Notes: generated by a model from the sequence alone, not told the origin. Shown: positions 53,904 to 64,000, numbered from the stretch's first letter. The stretch is DNA of 64,000 bases from Propioniciclava coleopterorum (GCF_011393335.1 NZ_CP049865.1:2622722-2686721), one strand, 5' to 3'. Translations and numbers: made by a program.

Positions 53904-54337
53904 ATGGACCCCCTGCCCCCCGCGACGCTCATGGGCATCGCCGCCCGCCACGTCGAGGCCCGCGTCCTCGAAGGGGTCCGGGCCGCCGGGTTCCCCGACC
54001 TGACCGCCGCCCAGGCCCGGATCGCCGCCCGGATCGCCGAGGGGGCAGCCGGCTGGTCGACCTGGCCGAGGCGGCCCGCGTCACCAAGCAGTCCGCCGCC
54101 GTCGCGGTCGACGGCCTGGAGCGGGGCGGCTACGTCCGGCGGGTGCCCGATCCCGACGACGGCCGCGCGCGCCTCATCCTGCTGGGGGAGCGGGGGGTGG
54201 CGGCGCGCGAGGTGGCCCGTCGCGTCGAGGCGGACGTCGCGGCCGAGTGGCGGGCGGCGCTCGGGGCGGACGGCTACGCCGCGCTGGGGGCCGCGCTGAC
54301 CCGGCTCCGGCCGCTCGTGGATCCCTGGATCGAGTGA
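53904..54337 (+). CDS. MarR-family regulator (frameshifted)
   Basis: A 144-residue regulator when one G is restored in the GGGGG run at 54041-54045. As given, the frame breaks after ARIAEG. The restored helix-turn-helix reads RLVDLAEAARVTKQSAAVAVDGLERGGYVRRVPDPDDGRARLI, with the wing tip D-D-G-R as in MarR proteins. The start ATG has a strong AAGGAGGA site. The inducing ligand is unknown. It probably binds the two repeats just upstream and represses itself and the divergent maleylpyruvate-isomerase-like gene. Confidence 0.82.
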
Positions 54338-54423
54338 GCCGTCTCGCCGCGCGTGGCGGATTGGTGGCCCCCGCCCGCCGGGCGTATGGTGGACGCATCA
54401 ACCAACCTGCGAGGGGGTGCTGC

Positions 54424-54492
54424 ATGCCGGGCTTCTGGCGTCGTCTGACGGTCGATCTGTGCCTGCGCAGCACCTGTGGTTGTCGGGGCTGA
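54424..54492 (+). CDS. Cysteine-containing leader peptide (22 aa)
   Basis: A 22-codon frame starting with ATG after GAGGGGG and ending TGA. It contains R-LTVDLCLRSTCGCR, with three Cys codons in the last eleven residues. It fits the actinobacterial leader-peptide pattern R-x-x-V-D-L-x-R...C-R known from sulfur- and cysteine-related operons, where ribosome stalling at Cys codons senses cysteine charging. The next gene is a symporter of the family that includes cystine carriers. The function is inferred from pattern and position. Confidence 0.65.
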   Translation: MPGFWRRLTVDLCLRSTCGCRG

Positions 54493-54505
54493 GCGCTGCC
54501 GCGCC

Positions 54506-54577
54506 CCCTTCGAACCTGCCCCGTTCTGCACCAACCTCCGCATCACGCGGCGCGCCGCGCCGCGCCTCCTCGAAAGG
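54506..54577 (+). promoter_or_regulatory. Possible Shine-Dalgarno-sequestering hairpin before the symporter
   Basis: CCCTTCGA at 54506-54513 can pair at seven of eight positions with TCGAAAGG at 54570-54577, which contains the symporter's ribosome-binding site. A self-complementary CGCGGCG/CGCCGCG block lies in the loop (54546-54559). If the hairpin forms when the leader is translated quickly, it would hide the site. This is a suggestion; no folding was computed. Confidence 0.4.
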
Positions 54578-54585
54578 CACCGTCC

Positions 54586-55941
54586 ATGTCCGCCTCAGCT
54601 TCTGCGAGCCCCGAGTCCAAGGCCCGCGTGCGCATCCCGTTCTGGGCCCAGGTCCTCATCGGCCTGGCCGTCGGCATCGTCCTGGGCTTCCTGGCCCGCA
54701 CCTTCTCGCTGGCCTGGCTCACCGAGATCCTCAACACCGTCGGGACGATCTTCGTGCAGTTGCTGCGCGTCATCGTCGTCCCGCTCGTCCTCACCGCGCT
54801 CATCGTCTCCATCACCCAGCTGCGTCACGTCGCCAACGCCGCGCGGCTGGCCGTCCAGACGCTGGTGTGGTTCGCCATCACCGCGTTCATCTCGGTCCTC
54901 ATCGGCATCGGGTTGGGCGTCCTGACCAACCCGGGATCCTCGGCGTCCATCAGCCTCGAGGGCGCCAAGGCGTCCGCGACCCAGGGCACCTGGCTCGACT
55001 TCCTCAAGGCGCTCGTCCCCTCGAACTTCCTCGGCCTGGAGGTCACCTCCAGGGCCACCCAGGCCGCCGGGGGAGCGGTGTCGGTCGCCAGCAGCGTCAA
55101 CTTCAACGTCCTGCAGCTCGTGGTCCTCGGGATCGCCCTGGGCGCCGCGGCCCTGGCCGTCGGCGCGAAGGCCGACCCGTTCATCAGCTTCGCCTCCTCC
55201 ACCCTGGAGATCCTCCAGAAGCTCGTGTGGTGGATCATCCTGCTGGCCCCGGTCGGCACCGCCGCGCTCATCGGCAAGGCGATCGCCACCTACGGCTGGG
55301 ACCTGCTCGCGCCGCTGGGCGTGTTCGCCCTCGACGTCTACATCGGCTGCGCCCTGGTGCTGTTCGGCCTGTACCCGGTGCTGCTGAAGCTGCACGGCCT
55401 GTCGGTGCGCCGGTTCTTCGCCGGCACCTGGGAGGCCATCACCTTCGCGTTCGTGTCCCGCAGCTCGCTGGGCACCCTGCCGGTGACCCAGAGCAACGCC
55501 ATCTACAAGCTGGGCGTCCCCCGCAGCTACGCCAGCTTCGCGGTGCCGCTGGGCGCCACGACCAAGATGGACGGCTGCGCCGCCATCTACCCCGCGCTCG
55601 CCGCCATCACGGTCGCGCAGCTGTTCGGCGTCCCGCTCACCCTGCAGCACTACGTCCTGATCGCGTTCGTCGCGGTCGTCGGCTCCGCCGCCACCGCGGG
55701 CCTGACCGGCGCCATCGTCATGCTGACCCTGACGCTGTCGACCCTGGGGCTGCCGCTGGAGGGCGTCGGCCTGCTGCTGGCCATCGACCCGATCCTCGAC
55801 ATGGTCCGCACCGCCACGAACGTGGCCGGGCAGGCGCTCGTCCCCACGATCGTCGCCAAGCGCGCCGGGATCCTGGACGAGGACGTCTACAACGGCCACC
55901 GCACCCTCGAGGCGCCCGAGCCCGAGCCGGCGCTCGCCTGA
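54586..55941 (+). CDS. Dicarboxylate/amino acid:cation (Na+ or H+) symporter, possible cystine carrier
   Basis: A 451-residue DAACS-family transporter with about eight helices and two re-entrant loops. The first helix region is IPFWAQVLIGLAVGIVLGFLAR. SRSSLGTLPVTQSNAIYKLGV is the serine-rich hairpin, followed by VPLGATTKMDGCAAIYPALAAI (the NMDG-like motif, here K-M-D-G) and LDMVRTATNVAGQAL, with the substrate-binding D-x-x-R-T-x-x-N. The family carries glutamate, dicarboxylates, serine or cystine (TcyP). The preceding Cys-rich leader peptide favours cystine, as inference. ATG with a GAAAGG site. Confidence 0.88.
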   Translation: MSASASASPESKARVRIPFWAQVLIGLAVGIVLGFLARTFSLAWLTEILNTVGTIFVQLLRVIVVPLVLTALIVSITQLRHVANAARLAVQTLVWFAITAFISVLIGIGLGVLTNPGSSASISLEGAKASATQGTWLDFLKALVPSNFLGLEVTSRATQAAGGAVSVASSVNFNVLQLVVLGIALGAAALAVGAKADPFISFASSTLEILQKLVWWIILLAPVGTAALIGKAIATYGWDLLAPLGVFALDVYIGCALVLFGLYPVLLKLHGLSVRRFFAGTWEAITFAFVSRSSLGTLPVTQSNAIYKLGVPRSYASFAVPLGATTKMDGCAAIYPALAAITVAQLFGVPLTLQHYVLIAFVAVVGSAATAGLTGAIVMLTLTLSTLGLPLEGVGLLLAIDPILDMVRTATNVAGQALVPTIVAKRAGILDEDVYNGHRTLEAPEPEPALA

Positions 55942-55948
55942 GTCGCGC

Positions 55949-56003
55949 GCCGATCCATCAGCTTTGCGCTAGCCCGGGGCGACGCGTAGGCTGGTGGATC
56001 GGC
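55949..56003 (+). repeat. Long inverted repeat between symporter and rpsA
   Basis: GCCGATCCATCAGC (55949-55962) pairs at all 14 positions (one G-U) with GCTGGTGGATCGGC (55990-56003) across a 27-nt loop. It may end the symporter transcript. Alternatively, it could lie in an rpsA leader; the 3' arm overlaps a TAGGCT (55987-55992) that could be an rpsA -10. The loop is longer than in an ordinary terminator. Confidence 0.55.
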
Positions 56004-56094
56004 GTGGTCTGTCCATCACCGGACCGAGTGTGGTGGACGCGACGGGCCGCATCGCACCACCATCATCAACTTCCAGTTATCGGAGCCCTACTAC

Positions 56095-57552
56095 ATGACC
56101 TCCACTCCTGAGGCCGCTCAGGTCGCCGTCGACGACTTCAGCTCGGACGATGAGTTCGCCAGCGCAGTCGACGCCACTATCAAGTACTTCAACGACGGGG
56201 ACATCGTCACCGGTACCGTCGTCAAGGTCGATCGGGACGAGGTCCTGCTCGACATCGGTTACAAGACCGAAGGTGTGATCCCCTCCAAGGAACTCTCCAT
56301 CAAGCACGACGTGGACCCGTTCGAGGTCGTCGCCGTCGGTGATGAGATCGAGGCCCTCGTTCAGCAGAAGGAGGACAAGGAGGGTCGTCTGATCCTGTCC
56401 AAGAAGCGTGCGCAGTACGAGCGCGCCTGGGGCACGATCGAGAAGATCAAGGAAGAGGACGGCGTCGTCACCGGCCGGGTCATCGAGGTGGTCAAGGGCG
56501 GCCTCATCGTCGACATCGGCCTGCGTGGCTTCCTGCCCGCGTCCCTGGTGGAGATGCGCCGCGTCCGCGATCTGCAGCCCTACGTGGGTCAGGAGATCGA
56601 GGCCAAGATCATCGAGCTGGACAAGAACCGCAACAACGTGGTGCTGTCCCGCCGTGCGTGGCTCGAGCAGACGCAGTCCGAGGTCCGTCACACGTTCCTC
56701 AACCAGCTGTCGAAGGGCCAGATCCGCAAGGGTGTCGTCTCCTCGATCGTCAACTTCGGCGCCTTCGTCGACCTGGGCGGCGTGGACGGCCTCGTGCACG
56801 TCTCCGAGCTGTCCTGGAAGCACATCGACCACCCGTCCGAGGTCGTCGAGGTCGGCCAGGACGTCACGGTCGAGGTGCTGGACGTCGACATGGACCGCGA
56901 GCGCGTCTCGCTGTCGCTGAAGGCGACCCAGGAGGATCCGTGGCAGACCTTCGCCCGGACCCACCAGATCGGTCACATCGTGCCCGGCAAGGTCACCAAG
57001 CTGGTGCCGTTCGGTGCGTTCGTCCGCGTGGGCGACGGCATCGAGGGCCTGGTCCACGTGTCCGAGCTCGCCGAGCGTCACGTCGAGATCCCCGAGCAGG
57101 TCGTGTCGGTCAACGACGAGGTCATGGTCAAGATCATCGACATCGACCTGGAGCGCCGCCGCATCTCGCTGAGCCTCAAGCAGGCCAACGAGGGCGTCGA
57201 CGTCGCGGCCGACGACTTCGACCCGTCGCTGTACGGCATGACCGCGTCCTACGACGACCAGGGCAACTACATCTACCCCGAGGGCTTCGATCCGGAGACC
57301 CAGGAGTGGAAGCCCGGCTACGAGGACCAGCAGCGCGCGTGGGAGCAGCAGTACGCCGAGGCCCAGGCCCGCTGGATGGCCCACAAGAAGCAGGTCGAGG
57401 ACGCCGAGGCGGCCGAGAGCGCCGCGGCGCTGGAGTCCAACAACTCCGCGTCCTACTCCGCGGGCGGTGCGGCCGCCACCTCCCCCGAGGGCTCGCTCGC
57501 CTCGGACGAGGCCCTGCAGGCCCTGCGCGAGAAGCTGACCGGCGGCAACTGA
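56095..57552 (+). CDS. rpsA: Ribosomal protein S1
   Basis: A 485-residue protein with four S1 RNA-binding domains, at about 37-105, 120-190, 205-275 and 290-360. Examples are GDIVTGTVVKVDRDEVLLDIGYKTEGVIP, EDGVVTGRVIEVVKGGLIVDIGLRGFLP and KGVVSSIVNFGAFVDLGGVDGLVHVSELSW. Each ends with a V-L-S-R/K-type strand. The ~120-residue C-terminal tail is acidic and Gln/Ala/Ser-rich. It brings mRNA to the ribosome. Codon use is less G/C-extreme at third positions than neighbours, as for a highly expressed gene. Confidence 0.96.
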   Translation: MTSTPEAAQVAVDDFSSDDEFASAVDATIKYFNDGDIVTGTVVKVDRDEVLLDIGYKTEGVIPSKELSIKHDVDPFEVVAVGDEIEALVQQKEDKEGRLILSKKRAQYERAWGTIEKIKEEDGVVTGRVIEVVKGGLIVDIGLRGFLPASLVEMRRVRDLQPYVGQEIEAKIIELDKNRNNVVLSRRAWLEQTQSEVRHTFLNQLSKGQIRKGVVSSIVNFGAFVDLGGVDGLVHVSELSWKHIDHPSEVVEVGQDVTVEVLDVDMDRERVSLSLKATQEDPWQTFARTHQIGHIVPGKVTKLVPFGAFVRVGDGIEGLVHVSELAERHVEIPEQVVSVNDEVMVKIIDIDLERRRISLSLKQANEGVDVAADDFDPSLYGMTASYDDQGNYIYPEGFDPETQEWKPGYEDQQRAWEQQYAEAQARWMAHKKQVEDAEAAESAAALESNNSASYSAGGAAATSPEGSLASDEALQALREKLTGGN

Positions 57553-57575
57553 ACCGCCTGACGCGCTGATCGAAC

Positions 57576-57614
57576 GCCGGCGCCCCCGCTCCTTCCCGGA
57601 GCGGGGGCGTCGGC
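57576..57614 (+). terminator. Terminator hairpin after rpsA
   Basis: CGCCCCCGCTCC (57581-57592) and GGAGCGGGGGCG (57598-57609) are perfect complements around TTCCC. The stem extends by five more pairs (one G-U) to 57576 and 57614, giving 17 bp. The rest of the gap to 57748 shows nothing. Confidence 0.8.
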
Positions 57615-57747
57615 GTCTGTGCGCGCACCCGGCGTCCGGGTTCGAGCGGCGCGGTCGGGTCGCCTCCGGCGGGGACGGAGCCCGACCACGCGCAGGACCC
57701 GCGAGGCCGCCTCCCCGCCCCGGCGACCGGCCCGGGGATACTGGGGC

Positions 57748-58154
57748 GTGATCGGACTGCTGATGGCCCAGGGACTGGACGCCGCGGGCGTGCGCTGGCA
57801 GCCCACCGCCGGGGACCGGTTCACCCTCCGGTCCTCGGAGATGGCGGGGTCGGTGTTCACGGTGGCCGAGATGGTGATCGAGGCGCGCGAGCGCCCGGGC
57901 GGCACGGTGCTCGCGTTCAACGGCACGACCGAGTGGGCGCTGGACTCGGTCGAGTTGGCCGACGCGCTGTGGCTGCCGCTGGAGCATCAACTGCGCGGCC
58001 TGTTGGGCGGCGCCTTCCGCGGCCTCCGCCGTGCCGGGGAGGGGTTCGAGGTGGCGATCGAACTCCCGGGCGCGGGGAGCGCAGCTTCGCGGCGCCCGAC
58101 CCCGCGGACGCCTACGCGGCGGCCCTGCTGGCGCTCGTGGCGGCGTCCCGATGA
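57748..58154 (+). CDS. Conserved actinobacterial hypothetical protein (frameshifted)
   Basis: About 135 residues when one G is restored in the GGGG run at 58074-58077. Recognisable parts are AAGVRWQPTAGDRFTLRSSEMAGSVFTVAEMVIEA, then LAFNGTTEWALDSVELADALWLPLEHQLRGLLGGAFRGL, and the restored end RSFAAPDPADAYAAALLALV. I recall the same pattern in proteins between rpsA and coaE in other actinobacteria, often mislabelled as pilus assembly proteins. The function is unknown. GTG start at 57748 without a good ribosome-binding site. Confidence 0.65.
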
Positions 58155-58191
58155 CCGCGCGTGCCGGGACCCGGCGTGACAGGATGGCGGC

Positions 58192-58785
58192 GTGACGGGA
58201 CGGATCGCGCTGACCGGGGGGATCGCCTCGGGCAAGTCGGCGGTCGCCGACCTGCTGGCCGAGCGGGGGGCGATCATCATCGACGCCGACGTGCTGGCCC
58301 GCGAGGTCGTCGAGCCGGGGACGCCGGGGCTGGACGCCATCGAGGCCCGCTTCGGGGCGGGCGTCCTGACCCCCGACGGCGCGCTCGACCGGGCCGCGCT
58401 GGGGCGGATCGTCTTCGCCGACCCGGATGCGCGGGCCGACCTGGAGTCGATCACGCACCCCGCCATCCGCGAGCGCGCCGAGTGGCTGCGCGCCGCGGCT
58501 CCGCCCGGGTCGGTGGTGATCGACGTGATCCCGCTGCTGGTCGAGGCGGGGCTGGCGGGCCGGTTCGACACCGTCGTGGTGGTCGACACCGACGAGGAGA
58601 CCCAGTTGGCACGGCTGCGGGCCCGCAACGGTCTGAGCCGCGAGGACGCCCTGGCCCGCCTGGACGCCCAGGCGTCGCGGGAGCGCCGGCTGGCCGCGGC
58701 CGATCTCGTGGTCGAGAACACCGGCGACCTGGACGCCCTGCGTCGCCGGGTCGCGGTGCTGTGGGGAGAACTCACCCGCGCCTGA
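58192..58785 (+). CDS. coaE: Dephospho-CoA kinase
   Basis: A 197-residue P-loop kinase carrying out the last step of coenzyme A synthesis. Walker A is [50 protein letters not shown] and [15 protein letters not shown] are the substrate segments, and [41 protein letters not shown] includes the lid region. Actinobacterial CoaE proteins often carry an extra C-terminal domain; this one does not. GTG start, rpsA-coaE-uvrB neighbourhood as is common. Confidence 0.94.
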   Translation: MTGRIALTGGIASGKSAVADLLAERGAIIIDADVLAREVVEPGTPGLDAIEARFGAGVLTPDGALDRAALGRIVFADPDARADLESITHPAIRERAEWLRAAAPPGSVVIDVIPLLVEAGLAGRFDTVVVVDTDEETQLARLRARNGLSREDALARLDAQASRERRLAAADLVVENTGDLDALRRRVAVLWGELTRA

Positions 58786-58846
58786 GCCCTGTTCGCCCAC
58801 GGCTTGCGGCCCAGGTTTTGTCGGAGCGGACGCCTACGCTGGAGTC

Positions 58847-60916
<2,070 letters not shown>

Positions 60917-60993
60917 CGCTCCCCGGCGGCGCCGCGGGCTCGTGACCGCGCCCCGGGCCGGGGCGAAGCCTCAGCTGCCCGGGCGTGCACCCG

Positions 60994-61675
60994 TCACACC
61001 ACGGTGTCGCGCCCCTCGACCACCGCGTGGTTCGCCACCTGGAAGGGGGTCGGCCGCAGCGACGATCGCGATCGCGCCGGTGCCGGTGGTCCGCACGTCG
61101 CTGACCTCGAACGCGCCGGCCGGCGTCCCGGTGTCGAACAGCCGCTTGCCCGCCCCGACCACGGTCGGGAACTGGATCACGTGGTACTCGTCCACCAGCC
61201 CGTGCTCGGTCAGCGCCTGGATGAGCCGCCAACTGCCGTGCACCTGCAGGTTCCCCTCCCCGGACGCCTTCAGCGCGCGGATCCGCTCGGCGACGTCGTC
61301 GCCGATGACCTCCACGGTGTTGTTCCAGGTGGCGCGCTCCGGGGTCAGCGTGCGCGAGACCACGTGCTTGGGGGCGGCGTTCAGCCGCGCGGCGGTCGCG
61401 TCCTTCGGGTCGGTGACGTGCGGCCAGTAGGAGGCCATCACGTCGTAGGTGTGCCGTCCGAACAGCAGGGCGTCGGTGCGCGCGAACCAGCCGTCGACGA
61501 CCTCGCCGAACACCTCGTCGACGAAGCGCCCCATCCAGCCGCCGTGCTCGAAGCCGCCGCTGCGGTCCTCGTCGGGGCCGCCGGGGGACTGCAAGCGGCG
61601 GACCAGGTCGTCGGTGCGGGCGGAGACGGCGGCGGTGAGGTCCACGACGTCGGGGTGCGGCTGATCGGGTGGCAC
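60994..61675 (-). CDS. Dihydrofolate reductase-family (RibD C-terminal) protein (frameshifted)
   Basis: About 226 residues if one base is removed from the GGGGG run at 61045-61049. The restored end is DPFQVANHAVVEGRDTVV. As given, the frame runs past this stop. Core motifs are SPGGPDEDRSGGFEHGGWMGRF, FARTDALLFGRHTYDVMASYWP, NLQVHGSWRLIQALTEHGLVDEYHVIQFPTVVGAGKRLF and FEVSDVRTTGTGAIAIV. These proteins bind NADPH-like cofactors; substrates are rarely known. The usual first strand with T-L-D-G-V is missing: before SPGGPDED stands a different segment (VVDLTAAVSARTDDLVRRLQ). The GTG at 61675 is a guess. Confidence 0.7.
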
Positions 61676-61807
61676 CGGCTCATTCTGCGGCACGCCCCCC
61701 GATCCGCCCCGGTCGGGCCGGGAAACCAGAGGGCGGACACGCCCCTCGCCGCGGGCCGGGATCACCCCTACGATGCCGCCAGCCGAAATCTCGCCGTGGA
61801 GGTCGTT

Positions 61808-63109
61808 GTGGCAGCACCTGTGCTCATCATCGGAGCGGGCCCCGCCGGGCTCGCCGTCGCCCGCGCGCTGTCCGAGCGCGGGTTGGACTACGCGCACGTC
61901 GAACGTCACACGGGCGTCGGCGGCGTCTGGGACATCGACGCGCCGGGGACCCCGATGTACGAGTCGGCGCACTTCATCTCGTCGCGGACCGTGTCGGGCT
62001 TCAGCGGGTTCCCGATGCCGGACGACTACCCGGACTACCCGAGCCACCGGCAGATCCTCGGCTACCTGCGGGCGTTCGCCGACCACCACGGCCTGACCGG
62101 GCGGATCCGGTTCGGCACCGAGGTCACCTCGCTCGCGCCCGAGGCGTCGAGGTGGCGGGTCGGCTTCGCCGACGGCACCACGGCCGAGCACTCCGCGGTG
62201 ATCGTCTGCACGGGTGCCCAGTGGACGCCGCTGGCGCCGAGCATCGAGGGCTTCACCGGCGAGGTGCGGCACTCGGTGACCTACCGGTCGGCCGACGAGT
62301 TCGCCGGCCGGCGCGTCCTGATCGTGGGCGGGGGCAACTCGGCGTGCGACATCGCCTGCGACGCCGCCCGGACGGCGGCGCACGCCAGCATCAGCATGCG
62401 GCGCGGGTACTGGTTCATCCCCAAGCACGTGTTCGGCGTGCCGTCCGACATCGTCGGCGGTGCCGGCTCGTTCCTGCCCAAGCGCCTCGAGCGGGCCCTG
62501 CTGCAGCCGCTGCTGCGCCTCCTGGTGGGCGACCTGACGCGCGTGGGGCTGCAGAAGCCCGACCACAAGCTGTTCGAGACCCACCCCGTCCTCAACGACC
62601 AGTTGCTGCACCACCTGCGCCACGGCGACGTGACGCCGCGGGTGGGCGTCCGCGGGGCCGACGGCGCGACGGTGACCTTCACCGACGGCACCAGCGCGCC
62701 GTTCGACCTCATCCTGCTCGCCACCGGGTACCAGCACGCGGTGCCGTTCGCCCAGGACCTGTTCGGCGACCCGCAGCATCCCGACGACCTCTACCTGAAC
62801 GCGTTCTCGCGGCGGCACCCCGGCCTGTACGCCGTCGGGTTCACCGAGACGAACTCGGGCGCCTACCACCTGTTCGACAAGCAGGCGCACCTCGTCGCCG
62901 GCTACCTGGGCGAGCGGGCTGCCGGCACCCAGATGGCCGCGCGGTTCGCCGAGCGGATCCGCAGCGACCGGCCGCGCCTGAGCAACGGGCTGCGGTTCGA
63001 CTCCTCGCCGCGCCACCGCGGCTACGTGGACGCCGACGCCTTCGTCGCGTACCTGGACCGCACCGGCGCCGAGTTCGGGTGGGCCGTCGGCTCGGAGGCG
63101 GCCCGATGA
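61808..63109 (+). CDS. Flavin-containing monooxygenase
   Basis: A 433-residue FMO-type flavoprotein. The FAD fold is VLIIGAGPAGLAVARALSERGL at the N-terminus. The FMO-identifying motif is FTGEVRHSVTYR near residue 155, and the NADPH fold RVLIVGGGNSACDIACDAAR follows near residue 172. DLILLATGYQHAVPF is the conserved ATG-containing segment. It probably inserts oxygen into a ketone, amine or sulfide. GTG at 61808 with GGAGG 5 nt upstream and a TACGAT -10 at 61769-61774. The stop overlaps the next ATG (ATGA), so the dehydrogenase partner is co-translated. Confidence 0.88.
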   Translation: MAAPVLIIGAGPAGLAVARALSERGLDYAHVERHTGVGGVWDIDAPGTPMYESAHFISSRTVSGFSGFPMPDDYPDYPSHRQILGYLRAFADHHGLTGRIRFGTEVTSLAPEASRWRVGFADGTTAEHSAVIVCTGAQWTPLAPSIEGFTGEVRHSVTYRSADEFAGRRVLIVGGGNSACDIACDAARTAAHASISMRRGYWFIPKHVFGVPSDIVGGAGSFLPKRLERALLQPLLRLLVGDLTRVGLQKPDHKLFETHPVLNDQLLHHLRHGDVTPRVGVRGADGATVTFTDGTSAPFDLILLATGYQHAVPFAQDLFGDPQHPDDLYLNAFSRRHPGLYAVGFTETNSGAYHLFDKQAHLVAGYLGERAAGTQMAARFAERIRSDRPRLSNGLRFDSSPRHRGYVDADAFVAYLDRTGAEFGWAVGSEAAR

Positions 63110-63977
63110 GCTACGACTACCGGGGCAAGGTGATCGCGATCACGGGCGGGGCCGGGGGCATCGCGGCCGCGTTCCTCCACCCGGCCGCCGAGCGCGGCGC
63201 CACCCTGGCCGTCATCGACGTGCGCGCCGAGCGCGCCGGCGAGGCCGTCGCGGCGCTGCCCGGCGCCGGCCACCGCGCGTACGCGTGCGACCTGACCGAC
63301 GAGTCCCAGGTGGAGCGGCTGATCGCGGCGCTGCAGCGCGACTTCGGACGCCTCGACGTGCTCATCAACAACGTCGGCATGACCAGCGCGGAGCGGTTCG
63401 ACGAGCGCGACGTCGCGAGCATCCGCCGCGAACTGGAGGTCAACCTGATCTCGCCGCTGGTGCTGACCCGGCTGGCCGTCCCGCTGCTGCGGGCCGCGCC
63501 CGACCCGCGCGTCATCACCACGGTGTCGCTGGGCGGGATCATGCCGCTGGGGAGACCCCGATCTACACCGCGTCCAAGTTCGGGCTGCGCGGGGCGATGC
63601 TGTCCATCGGCCTGGACCTGGCGTCCAAGGGGATCACGGTGAGCTCGGTGCTGCCGTCGGCCACCGACACCCCGATGCTGCGGCGCGAGGCCGTCGAGGG
63701 CGGCAACAGCCTGCAGTTCCAGGACCCGCCGCTGCCGCCGGCCGCCGTCGCCCGGGCGATGATGGGGCTGCTGGACCGGCCGCGCCTGGAGGCGTACCCG
63801 CGGCTGTCGGAGTCGCTGCTGGTCCGGTTCGGCACCCTGTTCCCCAACCAGCTGCCGCGGCTCATGTCCCTGTTCCGGCGCAAGGGCGAGCGCGGCCTGG
63901 ACGCCTACCTGCGCGGGCTGGAGGCCCAGGGGCTGGCGCGCCGAACGGCGGCGGGGTGGGAACTCGTCGAAGGCTGA
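63106..63977 (+). CDS. Short-chain dehydrogenase/reductase (frameshifted)
   Basis: A 290-residue classical SDR when one G is restored in the GGGG run at 63549-63552. As given, the frame breaks after GGIMPLG. The NAD(P) loop is IAITGGAGGIAAAF, a variant of TGxxxGIG. LDVLINNVGMTSAERF has the NNxG motif, VITTVSLGG carries the catalytic Ser, and the second frame holds the Y-x-x-x-K pair (IYTASKFGLRGAML). It is co-translated with the monooxygenase, suggesting sequential oxidation of one substrate, such as alcohol to ketone to ester. Confidence 0.85.
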
Positions 63978-64000
63978 GGCGGTACCCGGCGGTCGGCCCG

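Noticed and set aside
54247-54423. A longer N-terminus for the Cys-rich leader peptide
   Set aside because: The upstream part overlaps the MarR gene and has shadow composition; the ATG at 54424 has its own ribosome-binding site.
57748-58154. Pilus assembly protein CpaE
   Set aside because: This label is sometimes attached to such proteins, but there is no P-loop or receiver domain and the length is far too short.
58801-58846. LexA box before uvrB
   Set aside because: No TCGAAC-N4-GTTCGA-like sequence occurs in the region between coaE and uvrB.

Overview
This is a very GC-rich (roughly 70% or more) chromosomal segment from an actinobacterium. A Propionibacteriaceae-like organism is my best guess. 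The evidence is the dcw order mraZ-rsmH-ftsL-ftsI-murE-murF-mraY-murD-ftsW-murG-murC-ftsQ-ftsZ-pgeF-sepF-wag31, a LexA box of the actinobacterial type, PdtaR, SAV_6107/DUF6504-type proteins, many GTG starts and many NTGA stop/start overlaps. I see no insertion sequence, prophage, rRNA operon or CRISPR array. One tRNA (Leu, CAA) is present.

Layout. 1-9.4 kb is a mosaic of small units: metF; a methyltransferase and HelD-type ATPase pair; a flavoprotein and DUF4126 pair; a Crp/Fnr regulator divergent from a DUF6448 protein plus an S26 peptidase; a GNAT protein; and a Nudix/wHTH regulator. 9.4-12.6 kb holds an SPFH protein coupled to an NAD-kinase-like protein, then a lipoprotein plus OmpA-domain protein. 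14.2-20.0 kb is an SOS mutagenesis operon (LexA box, DUF6504, HEPN, dnaE2, dinB). 20.6-25.5 kb on the minus strand is a PH-like/MoxR/DUF58/transglutaminase operon. 25.8-44.3 kb is the division and cell-wall cluster. 44.5-52.5 kb carries dksA-lspA-rluD, pyk, tRNA-Leu, pdtaR, a thioesterase, polA and a small kinase. 52.5-64 kb carries a MarR divergon, a cysteine-rich leader peptide in front of a cystine-type symporter, rpsA, coaE, uvrB, a DHFR-family protein and an FMO-SDR pair.

Most interesting candidate system (5.6-7.5 kb). A Crp/Fnr protein with an E-x-x-S-R recognition helix is divergent from a two-gene unit. The first gene encodes a DUF6448 protein whose first 17 residues resemble a nickel-superoxide-dismutase propeptide and would expose a mature N-terminus His-Cys-Asp. 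Its C-terminus is a histidine-rich tail. The second gene, overlapping the first, encodes a small S26 peptidase like the NiSOD maturation protease SodX. A near-consensus FNR site lies at about -41.5 from the predicted start of transcription. This looks like a processed, metal-binding 'N-terminal hook' protein that is not NiSOD.

Other regulatory candidates are a Cys-rich leader peptide before a DAACS symporter, paired MarR operators, a GntR/FadR-type palindrome before pyk, four 10-bp MraZ repeats, and a recurrent leaderless-mRNA layout.

Sequence quality. Thirteen single-base frameshifts, all in runs of G or C, interrupt ten genes including essential ones (ftsI, murF three times, lspA). I treat these as sequencing or assembly errors and give the coordinates of the restored genes. 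Genes so marked read through only if one base is added to, or removed from, the stated run.
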